A DNA stretch of 18,776 nt from Phycisphaerae bacterium (GTDB lineage Bacteria; Planctomycetota; Phycisphaerae; Tepidisphaerales; Tepidisphaeraceae): contig JAUJNJ010000019.1 in NCBI GenBank assembly GCA_030448225.1, positions 1 through 18,776 on the forward strand, given 5' to 3'. Both the position numbers and the translations under genes were made by a program. Shown one piece after another: positions 9,881 through 16,349 of the stretch. Positions within the stretch are counted from its first letter, which is position 1. Each line of letters starts with the position of its first letter. Below the pieces are notes generated by a model. The model was not told the DNA's origin. It saw nothing but the letters and a program-made list of their open reading frames with translations, and made no database searches.

Positions 9881-10142
9881 GGAGCCTCCCTTTGGGCGGG
9901 GCGCGTGCCCGCCGGTCGGCGGACGCCCTGCCGGCGCGACGGCATCATATCAAATGCCCCACGCGAGCGTGATAAGCGTCCGCCGCCCGCCGGTTACGCG
10001 CCGCGTCGGCGTGACGCCGGTCGGGCGGGCGCACGCGCGGGCCCCGACGACGTGCCGGGGGCGCGACTGGCGGCGGCGGGCGGGCCCCCTATAATTGCCC
10101 GAAGTACGGCTCGCGGTCGGCCGAGCGAAGTCCGGGCGCGGC
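9881..10142. promoter_or_regulatory. Divergent promoter region between the Tudor/WD40-like gene and the M16 cluster
   Basis: Minus strand: TATGAT (9949-9944), five of six matches to a -10 box, lies about 64 bases before the ATG at 9880, but with no clear -35. Plus strand: a perfect TATAAT at 10090-10095 stands in otherwise GC-rich sequence, 176 bases before the M16 start. Its -35 region at 10066-10071 is poor. Together these fit a divergent promoter pair. I see no gene in this stretch. Confidence 0.4.
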
Positions 10143-10206
10143 GTGGCCGCTTCAGCGTTCACGGGTGGCCGCTTCGGCGTTCACGGTGGCCGCTTCGGCG
10201 TGCACG
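10143..10206 (+). repeat. Three tandem 21/22-bp repeats in the leader of the M16 cluster
   Basis: Three near-identical copies begin at 10143, 10165 and 10186, each close to GTGGCCGCTTCGGCGTTCAC. Copy 1 has A for G in TTCAGC, and copy 3 has G for T in GTGCAC. Each unit contains a small dyad, GCCG-CTT-CGGC, imperfect in copy 1. The block lies between the TATAAT at 10090 and the M16 start at 10271. The spacing of 22 and 21 bases is about two helical turns, as expected of repeated binding sites on one DNA face. An assembly stutter is the main alternative, because indel-rich sequence begins just beyond it. Confidence 0.75.
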
Positions 10207-10270
10207 AGCGCCCGACCGCGGGGTCCTGATCCGCACGACGTACGACACCGTCCCCCCAGCAGGAGTCGAG

Positions 10271-11387
10271 TTGCCCGAACGTTACTACCAGCACACCTTT
10301 TCCAGCAGTTGAGCGCTCGGCGAGTGGATGCCGGGCATGCAGTCGAAGCCGCGATGACGCTGCTCGTCAACCAGCGTCGATCGTCGACGGCCAGGTCGGC
10401 CACCGTCGGACCTCGTCCTCCGCGGCGCCCGGCGGCCGCGACAACCGCGCTGACCGACCACGACCGCCTCGGCCTGCAAGCAGCAGGGCAGCATGGGCGT
10501 GCACCACAGCCGCGCGCGCCGGGTGCGGCGGCGACGAGTACAGGACGCGGTCCGCCGGCATCGTCTGCGCGCCACGCAGATGCCCGAGCGGCGCCGACGC
10601 CGCGCGATTCGCGCACAGGAGACCTGATCGGGCATCGAGGACGAAACCGCAGCAGAAGCTGATGATCAAGCTGCGCGGTGGCACCCTCCCGTTCGGCCGC
10701 TCGATGGGCCGGGAGGAGCACCTGGAAGCCCTCGACCTCGTCAAGGCCGACCACGCGGCAGTACCGCGAAGGACGTCGATCACCATCATCGCGGTAGCAT
10801 CGGCTTCGAGCAGGACAAGACGAGGTCAGGGCGCTCGGCGACTGGGACGGCGCGTGGACGCGTGCAGGTGAAGAAGGCCTTGCCGATGACTACGAGGAGC
10901 AGCAGGGCGAGCAGACGCATGGCATCTACAGCCGAGCGTGCCCGAGCCCGGACTACCCACGTCCGCATGGCGATCAAGTGCTCGGCGGCGGCAGGACGGC
11001 CAGCTCTTCACCGAGGTCAAGGCGGCCTGTGCGCTGCAGCGTTGACCCCTGGCAACCTCAAAGATGACGGCAGCATCCTCACGACCACGCCGGCACGAGC
11101 AACAGGCGGGCCCAGACCACGCTCGACAGCAAGACGAACTCGAGCGGGCCAAGACCGGCCTCAAGGCCAGCACGATCATGCAGGGCGAATCGACCAGCGC
11201 CCGCGCCGGCGCGATCGCACACGACTACTTCATGCGCGGCCGGATCCGCACGCTCGAGGAAGTGAAGGCGGCGATCGACGCGGTGACGGTCGACAAGGTC
11301 AACGCGTACCTCGCCGCACACGAGGCCGGCCCGTTCACGATCGTGACCGTCGGCCCCAAGGAACTGAAACTGCCGGGCGCGGCCTGA
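10271..11387 (+). CDS. M16 family peptidase homologue, probably non-catalytic, frameshifted
   Basis: The likely start is TTG 10271, five bases after AGGAG (10261-10265), giving LPERYYQHTFS. Reading across frames gives MPGMQS and AAMTLLVN, then SDLVLRGA (10406-10429) where catalytic members carry the zinc motif HxxEH. GGRDNRALTD, DRLGLQ, SMGVHHSR, KLMIKLR, LPFGRS, MGREEHLEALDL, LVKADHA and IIAVA follow. The C-terminal half has LFTEV and GLC, DDGSILT, and a clean ending LKASTIMQGESTSARAGAIA through GPKELKLPGAA, stop 11387. Length is about 370-420 residues, normal for one M16B subunit. The missing HxxEH fits the inactive partner of an M16 pair, with the active one at 13113. More than ten indels break the frame between 10300 and 11160. 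The Uma2 gene begins 26 bases after the stop, so both are probably co-transcribed. Confidence 0.8.
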
Positions 11388-11413
11388 GCGACGCGCGCGG
11401 CGGAAGGCTGGTC

Positions 11414-12028
11414 ATGGCGATGATGGTCCTCGATCCCAACGTCGAAGAACGGCTCCGGGCCGAGCGCGAGGCCTCGGGGGCCGACCGGTACGACGAGGTG
11501 TGGGATGGGGTCTACATGGTGGCGGCGCTCGCGAACAACCAACACCAGGACCTCAAGACGGGCTTGGGCGCTGCGCTGCAGTTTGCGGTAGGCTGGGACG
11601 CCGAGGCAACGGTGTTGGACGGCGCGAACGCCAGCGATCGCGACGACGGGTGGGAGCACAACTACCGTATCCCTGACGTCGTCGTCGTCTTACCCGGTAG
11701 CGTCGCCCGCGACTGCGGCACCCACTGGTGCGGCGGCCCCGACTTCTGCGTTGAGATCGCGAGCCCCGGCGACCGCAGCCGCGACAAGCTGGACTTCTAC
11801 GGTTCGATCGGCGTCCGCGAACTCCTCGTCGTCGACCGCGACCCGTGGAGCCTGGAACTGTACCGGCTGACGTCGGGCCGGCTTGAACTCGTCGGCCGCT
11901 CGACGCCCGCGGCGCCGGCCGTGCTTGCCAGCGCGGTCGTGCCGACGTCGTTCCGCCTCGCGGCGGGCGACCCGCGGCCGCGCGTCGAAGTAACTCACGC
12001 GGACGGCGTGCAGCGCTGGCTCGTGTGA
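11414..12028 (+). CDS. Uma2 family endonuclease-like protein (DUF820)
   Basis: The 204-residue product belongs to the Uma2 family, PD-(D/E)XK-type nuclease folds found in many copies in cyanobacteria and planctomycetes; most have no known target. Visible family features are RYDEVWDGVYMV near the N-terminus (residues about 25-35) and YRIPDVVVVLPG (84-95). DFCVEIASPGDRSRDKLDFY (110-129) supplies the acidic and lysine residues of the putative active site. VRELLVVDRDPWSLELYRL (134-152) follows. The ATG at 11414 lies six bases after GGAAGG (11402-11407); ATGs at 11420 and 11423 are possible alternatives. The frame is clean, unlike the gene before it. It sits 26 bases after the M16 homologue, so it probably shares its transcript. 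Whether it cuts DNA is not shown by the sequence. Confidence 0.88.
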   Translation: MAMMVLDPNVEERLRAEREASGADRYDEVWDGVYMVAALANNQHQDLKTGLGAALQFAVGWDAEATVLDGANASDRDDGWEHNYRIPDVVVVLPGSVARDCGTHWCGGPDFCVEIASPGDRSRDKLDFYGSIGVRELLVVDRDPWSLELYRLTSGRLELVGRSTPAAPAVLASAVVPTSFRLAAGDPRPRVEVTHADGVQRWLV

Positions 12029-12126
12029 GCGACGATTCACGGTCGGCCGGAACGCCGACGCCCGGGAGGACCGAGTGCGGCCCGAATGGGGTCGCATCGA
12101 CGAGCGATCAACGAAGGACGACCACC

Positions 12127-12927
12127 ATGAGACTCCCGCAGTTCATCCTCGTCCCCTGCGCGCTGGCGACGTTCGCCGCCGCCGCCGTCGGCCAAACGCC
12201 ACCGCCGCAGCCGAAGGCCGAGGCGTCGCCGGCGCAGCACGCGCAGCCGCAGTCGCGCGAGGTGACGAAGATCGAAGGCAAGGTCGGCCCGGGCGCGAAC
12301 GACACGCTGACCGTGCTCGTGGACGTCAACGACGCGCCGGACGCGAAGGCGTGGGCGATCGAGGCGGCGAACTAAGCGATCAAGTGGTACCCGGCGATCG
12401 CCAAGGCGCTGGCGAGCGACGGGTTCGAGCCGGCGCGGAAGGTGACGCTCCACTTCAAGCCGATGGACGGCGTCGCTCACGCGAGCGGCACGACGCTGAC
12501 GATCTCGTCGAAGTGGATCAAGCAGCGCCCCGACGACTTCGGAATGGTCGCCCACGAGTTGTGCCACGTCATCCAGCGCTACCGCGGCCGCAGCGGCCCG
12601 GGCTGGCTCACCGAGGGCATCGCCGACTACGTCCGCTACTACGTCGTGGAGCCCGGCTCGAAGCAGGGCCGCTTCGACCCGCAGCGCAGCGACTACAAGC
12701 GCGGCTACCAGCCCGCGGCCGGGCTGCTGAACTACATCGAGACGCGGCGCCCCGGCACCGTGGCGAAGCTCAACACCCTGCTCCGCGAGGGCAAGTACAA
12801 GCCCGCGTCGTTCAAAGAAATCGCGGGCGACGAGCCCGACGCGCTCTGGGAGCAGTTCAAAGCGTCCGAGAAGGACGCGAAGCCGAATGACGACAAGGCA
12901 AGCGCCGCGAACTTAGGCTTCCCCTGA
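12127..12927 (+). CDS. BSP-family (plant basic secretory protein-like) metallopeptidase with an in-frame stop
   Basis: An exported zinc peptidase-like protein of the basic secretory protein family. ATG 12127 lies eight bases after AAGGA (12114-12118). Residues 1-22 form a signal peptide (FILVPCALATFAAAAVG), followed by a Pro/Gln/Ala linker. The catalytic HExxH is HELCH at 143-147, followed by PGWLTEGIADY (158-168), a hallmark of this family, and GYQPAAGLLNYIE. The frame is continuous for 266 codons except for one TAA at 12373-12375 (codon 83), in EAAN-stop-AIKWYPAIAKAL. Protein-like sequence continues without a break in the same frame afterwards. One substitution (for example TAC or AAA) would restore it. 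It may be a sequencing error, a recent nonsense mutation, or less likely a readthrough site. The stop separates the signal peptide from the whole catalytic domain. It lies about 100 bases after the Uma2 gene. Confidence 0.82.
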
Positions 12928-12937
12928 GAACGCACGA

Positions 12938-13020
12938 CACGCCGGTCCTGAGCGTACCCGCGAAGGGCCGGATAACCCCGGGGAGATCCGGACCTTCGCG
13001 TGAAGCTCAGGACCGGCGTG
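12938..13020. repeat. 83-bp nested inverted repeat (REP/BIME-like)
   Basis: The outer arms CACGCCGGTCCTGAGC (12938-12953) and GCTCAGGACCGGCGTG (13005-13020) are perfectly complementary over 16 bp. Inside are CGCGAAGG (12959-12966) with CCTTCGCG (12993-13000), then CCGGAT (12968-12973) with ATCCGG (12986-12991), and CCCCGGGG at the centre. The stem is interrupted only by short bulges of five and four bases. It starts 10 bases after the BSP stop and ends 92 bases before the M16 start. The GTCCTGAGC...CGAAGG core resembles REP-type palindromes seen in many bacteria, here as two inverted copies. It could protect or terminate the transcript. Confidence 0.85.
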
Positions 13021-13112
13021 CAGAAGAACGGGCGTGTCCGGGTTCGACGGATCTTTCGGATGCGCCGCAACCGCGACTGCAAAACGAACCCAACGAGGCG
13101 GATAACACCAAC

Positions 13113-14351
13113 ATGGCACTGACCTTCCACCACAAGCAACTCCCCAACGGCCTCGACATCGTCGCCGAGCAGAACCCCGACTCGCACTCGGTCGCGCTGG
13201 GCCTGTTCGTCAAGACCGGCTCGCGCGACGAGACGGCCGAGATCAACGGCGTCAGCCACTTCCTCGAGCACATGATGTTCAAGGGGTCGAGCAAGTACAC
13301 GTGGGAGGACGTGAACCGGATCTTCGACGAGATGGGCGCCCGCTACAACGCGTTCACCTCCCAGGAGATGACGGCCTACTACGCCAACGTGCTGCCGGAA
13401 TTCACCGAGCGCACGATCGAGCACCTCTCGCACCTGCTGCGGCCTGCGATCCGCACCGAGGACTTCACGACCGAGAAGAAGGTCATCCTCGAGGAGATCG
13501 CGATGTACCTCGACGATCCCGGCCACCGGCTTTACGAGAAGCTGATGGAGACCCACTTCGGCAACCACCCGCTGAGCATGAGCATCCTCGGCCCCGCCGA
13601 GACGATCGCCAAGCTCGAGCGCGACCAGATGGCCGACTACTTCCGCCGCCGCTACGGCCCGGGGAACATGGTGCTGTCGGCGACCGGGCGGCTGGACTTC
13701 GACGAGATCGTGCGGCTCGCCGAGCAATACTGCGGCGCGTGGGAGCCGGTCGACGCGCCGCGCCGGCAGCCGTCGCCGATCTACAAGCCCCAGCGCCTGC
13801 CGATGACCGACCCGAAGCTCAACCGCCAGTACACGATGGCGATGACGCCCGGCCCCAGCGCGCAGGACGACCGGCGCTTCGCCGCCCGCGTGCTCGCCGA
13901 CGTGATCGGCGACGCCGACGGCAGCCGCCTCTACTGGGCGCTCGTCGACAACGCGATCGCCGAGGAGGCCGACTTCGGGTTCTACCCGCACGACGGGTGC
14001 GGCAGCTACTACCTCGCGCTCACGACCGACCCCGACCGCGCCGAGCAGGCGCTGGAGATCGCGCTGAAGGAACTGGAGAAGGCCAAGGGGGACCTGAAGG
14101 ACGACGAGGTCGAGCGCGCGAAGAACAAGATCGCCAGCAGCCTCGTGCTCCAGGGCGAGGTGCCGCTCGGGCGGATGCGCAGCATCGGCGGGCAGTGGGT
14201 CTACAACAAGCAGTACCGCTCGCTCGAGATGGACATGGCCACCCTCATGGCGGTCAACACCGGCTCGCTCCAGCAGTTGCTCCGCGAGTTCCCGTTCGAC
14301 CCGATGACGATCGTCAGCCTCGGACCGGGAGAGCAGGCCGAAGCGAAGTAA
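13113..14351 (+). CDS. Catalytic M16B (processing peptidase-like) zinc peptidase
   Basis: The 412-residue frame is clean from ATG 13113. It is a full M16B peptidase of the mitochondrial-processing-peptidase/PqqL-like group. The N-terminal LPNGLDIVAEQNPDSHSVAL is followed by FVKTGSRDE and the inverted zinc motif HFLEH (49-53). Exactly 74 residues later comes the third ligand Glu128 in ILEEIAMYLDD, which matches the family rule HxxEH-X74-E. The second half has the M16 C-terminal fold (ADVIGDADGSRLYWALVDN, AEEADFGFYPHDGCG, AKNKIASSLVLQGEVPLGRM). M16B subunits of this size act in pairs, and the non-catalytic homologue at 10271 is the obvious partner. There is no signal peptide, so a cytosolic role is likely. 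The ribosome site is weak (GAGG at 13095-13098). The gene ends just before a strong terminator. Confidence 0.95.
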   Translation: MALTFHHKQLPNGLDIVAEQNPDSHSVALGLFVKTGSRDETAEINGVSHFLEHMMFKGSSKYTWEDVNRIFDEMGARYNAFTSQEMTAYYANVLPEFTERTIEHLSHLLRPAIRTEDFTTEKKVILEEIAMYLDDPGHRLYEKLMETHFGNHPLSMSILGPAETIAKLERDQMADYFRRRYGPGNMVLSATGRLDFDEIVRLAEQYCGAWEPVDAPRRQPSPIYKPQRLPMTDPKLNRQYTMAMTPGPSAQDDRRFAARVLADVIGDADGSRLYWALVDNAIAEEADFGFYPHDGCGSYYLALTTDPDRAEQALEIALKELEKAKGDLKDDEVERAKNKIASSLVLQGEVPLGRMRSIGGQWVYNKQYRSLEMDMATLMAVNTGSLQQLLREFPFDPMTIVSLGPGEQAEAK

Positions 14352-14376
14352 GCGACCATGTCGTTGAACTGGGACG

Positions 14377-14448
14377 GAGCCGCCTGCGACCCGTCGGCAG
14401 CACGCAGCACGACGCGTTCGCCGGGGTCGCAGGCGGCTCGCTCTTTTT
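14377..14448 (+). terminator. Rho-independent terminator of the M16 gene
   Basis: A perfect 16-bp stem, GAGCCGCCTGCGACCC (14377-14392) with GGGTCGCAGGCGGCTC (14424-14439), is followed by GCTC and TTTTT (14444-14448). It lies 26 bases after the M16 stop. The 31-base loop is unusually long. Confidence 0.85.
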
Positions 14449-14787
14449 GCGCGACGCTCGCCGGCAATCGATCCCCCTGCTCAACCCAGCCGACCGCCAC
14501 GATCATCACCTCGATGACGCCGCCGCGGCCGACGCCATGAACACCCGTCGCATCGGCGCCGCTTCCTACTGCAAGGTTTCCACGCCGCGCTAAGATCCCA
14601 TAATCAGCTTGCTACCGAACCCGCCCCCGATACCATCCGCCCGCGCCGTTCAGGAGCGGGCTGACGGCGCGTCGTCACGCGATCCCGGATCTTCCCCGGC
14701 TCGCGCTCTCGCCGAATGGCGATGCGTTGCAACGACGCCGCCGTCACCCGCCGACCCCGAGTCCAAGTTCTTCGAAGGAGGTTCGAG
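14449..14787. other. Intergenic leader upstream of the surface protein gene
   Basis: About 340 bases between the M16 terminator and the beta-helix gene. An 18-codon frame from ATG 14538 (MNTRRIGAASYCK...) has no supporting ribosome site or motif, so I do not call it. The promoter listed at 14577 would give a leader of about 180 bases. Nothing else is recognisable. Confidence 0.4.
14577..14604 (+). promoter_or_regulatory. Possible sigma-70 promoter of the surface protein gene
   Basis: TTTCCA (14577-14582), a 16-base gap, then CATAAT (14599-14604), five of six matches to the -10 box, in a locally AT-richer spot. It lies about 180 bases upstream of the ATG at 14788. Confidence 0.35.
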
Positions 14788-15996
14788 ATGCCTTTCCAAC
14801 CGCACGCGCCCCGCGACGCCCGTCCCGCCTTGTCCGACCGTCCGCTCGTGGATGCGCTCGAGCGCCGCACGCTCATGTCGAGCGTCGTCGTCACGAGCGA
14901 CGCCGACAGCGGCGCCGGCACGTTCCGCGCGGCGCTCGAGCAGGCGAGCGCCGACCCCGCGATCGACACGATCCGGTTCTCGCCGCGCGTCGACACCGTC
15001 GACCTCGCCGCGCCGCTTTTCTTCACCGGCGCGCAGGACCTGACGGTCGACGGCAGCGGCGCCGTCATCGAGGCCGCCGGCGACGCCGCGGGCGACTTCG
15101 ACCTGTTCACGGCGAGCGGCGGCGGCGACCTGTCGCTCTCGCGCCTCACGTTCCGCGGCGGCAGCGACGGCGTGGTCGTGCGCACGCCCGCCGACGCCAC
15201 CGGCACCGTCCGCGTCGCGCTCCGCGACGTCGCGATCACCGACAACGCCGAGTTCGGCCTGCACGTCGACGACCTGAGCGGGTCGCCCGCCACGATCGAC
15301 CTGACCCTGTCCAAGACCGCGATCCTGCGCAACGGCACGACGGCCCTCGACAAGGACGGCGTGCGCGTCGACGAGCGCGGCGAGGGCGGCATCACCGCGC
15401 GGATCCAGGGCTCGAACCTCGACGCGAACGGCGCCGAGGGCGTCGAGCTCGACGAGGCCGGCGCGGGCGACGTGCGGCTCGACGTCGTGGGCTCCTCGTT
15501 CAACGACAACGGGTACTTCTCCGCCGAGGACTACGACGACGGCATCGACGTCGACGAGGCCGATGCCGGCGACGTGCGGGTGTCGATCCGCGCGTCGCAG
15601 GTCAACGGGAACCTCGACGAGGGCGTCGACCTGAACGAGTCGGGCGAGGGCAGCCTGGCGCTGTCGGTGGCGGCCCTCGACGCCCGCGGCAACACCGACG
15701 AGGCCGTCGCGCTCGAGGAGACGGACGCGGGCGACCTGACGGCCGACCTTCGCAGCGTCCGGCTGATCGGGAACTCGGCCGAGGGCTTCCAGGCCGAGGA
15801 GGGCGGCGACGGCGACCTGCTCGTCGCGATCCTCGGCTCGGTCATCGCCTTCAACGACGGCGACGGCGCCAAGGTCGAGCAGGACGACGCCGGCGTCGGC
15901 CTGCTCACGCTCCGCGGCGTGTTCTTCGACGGCAACGCCGGGCAAGACGTCGACGCCGAGGGCGTGACGGTGCGGCGCGTCGGCGGGCCGAAGTAA
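14788..15996 (+). CDS. Acidic beta-helix surface protein with LERRTLMS sorting motif and 27-residue repeats
   Basis: ATG 14788 is fixed by the near-perfect ribosome site AAGGAGG (14775-14781), six bases upstream. The 402-residue protein begins with a basic/polar segment and LVDALERRTLMSS (20-32), a variant of the LEPRxLLS-type N-terminal motif on many planctomycete exported proteins; it has no ordinary hydrophobic signal peptide. Residues 33-185 resemble right-handed beta-helix (pectate lyase/CSLREA-like) folds: SDADSGAGTFRAALEQAS, DTIRFSP, LTVDGSGAVIEA, DGVVV. Residues 190-385 consist of seven units, six of 27 residues and one (217-250) of 34 with an insert. Each follows the pattern EGV-L-E-...-GDL-L-V-...-GN. 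The repeats are rich in Asp/Glu, so calcium binding is possible (inference). No cell-wall anchor or catalytic residues are visible. It is likely a surface or extracellular matrix protein. Confidence 0.85.
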   Translation: MPFQPHAPRDARPALSDRPLVDALERRTLMSSVVVTSDADSGAGTFRAALEQASADPAIDTIRFSPRVDTVDLAAPLFFTGAQDLTVDGSGAVIEAAGDAAGDFDLFTASGGGDLSLSRLTFRGGSDGVVVRTPADATGTVRVALRDVAITDNAEFGLHVDDLSGSPATIDLTLSKTAILRNGTTALDKDGVRVDERGEGGITARIQGSNLDANGAEGVELDEAGAGDVRLDVVGSSFNDNGYFSAEDYDDGIDVDEADAGDVRVSIRASQVNGNLDEGVDLNESGEGSLALSVAALDARGNTDEAVALEETDAGDLTADLRSVRLIGNSAEGFQAEEGGDGDLLVAILGSVIAFNDGDGAKVEQDDAGVGLLTLRGVFFDGNAGQDVDAEGVTVRRVGGPK

Positions 15997-16062
15997 TCCC
16001 GCGCGACCGCCCCGGCCGACACGGGCCCGGCGGCGCCCGGTCTATCGCCGGTGTGGCGAGTG

Positions 16063-16086
16063 ATCCCGAACACGTGCGGGATTTTT
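16063..16086 (+). terminator. Rho-independent terminator of the surface protein gene
   Basis: ATCCCG (16063-16068), an 8-base loop, CGGGAT (16077-16082) and then TTTT (16083-16086), 66 bases after the surface-protein stop at 15994-15996. Confidence 0.75.
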
Positions 16087-16121
16087 CACACGCCGGCGGG
16101 CCGACCATTTCGACCCAGCGC

Positions 16122-16155
16122 AAGACCCCCGGAGGCGCCCGCCTCCGGGGGTCTT
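16122..16155. terminator. Strong 15-bp hairpin, possibly a bidirectional terminator
   Basis: AAGACCCCCGGAGGC (16122-16136) pairs perfectly with GCCTCCGGGGGTCTT (16141-16155) around the loop GCCC. The A-rich and T-rich ends fit a terminator usable from both sides, between the plus-strand surface gene and the minus-strand antiporter gene. It also lies directly before the dnaE-like remnant. Confidence 0.65.
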
Positions 16156-16169
16156 CGCGTCTCGCGCGG

Positions 16170-16345
16170 GCGCGGCGGCGTCGGCGACATCGTCAAGCGC
16201 GCCGAGGCGCCGGGCATGCACGGCGTTGCCATCACCGGCCACGGGTGCATGTACGGCGTCGTCGAGTTCTTCAACGTGCAGGACGGAGCGGGCCAAGTTC
16301 TCGATCGGCATGGAGGCCTGCATGGCCCGCGGCCGCCCGGCCGCG
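16170..16345 (+). pseudogene. Decayed fragment of the dnaE 5' end (PHP domain)
   Basis: The plus strand reads VGDIVKRAEAPGMHGVAIT-GHGCMYGVVEFFN from 16180, matching VGDIVKRAKALGMESVAIT-DHGCMFGVIEFYN in the dnaE gene at 18674. By my count 16180-16276 and 18674-18770 differ at 11 of 97 bases with no gap. After a frame change the fragment continues as KFSIGMEACMARGR, the next block expected in DnaE, to about 16345. It lacks the start codon and the HLHVHTHYS metal motif, carries Gly for the PHP Asp in ITDHG, and has no ribosome site. I call it a non-functional remnant of a duplication. It abuts the antiporter stop at 16350. Confidence 0.82.
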
Positions 16346-16349
16346 ACCG

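Noticed and set aside
10143..10206. Three repeats as a possible CRISPR array
   Set aside because: The units are directly adjacent with no spacers, and no cas gene is present.
14538..14594. An 18-codon frame MNTRRIGAASYCK...
   Set aside because: No ribosome site and no known motif; the length is expected by chance.
16180..16276. The dnaE-like fragment as a mobile-element target duplication
   Set aside because: The repeat is far longer than a transposon target duplication, and no transposase or terminal inverted repeats flank the antiporter gene.
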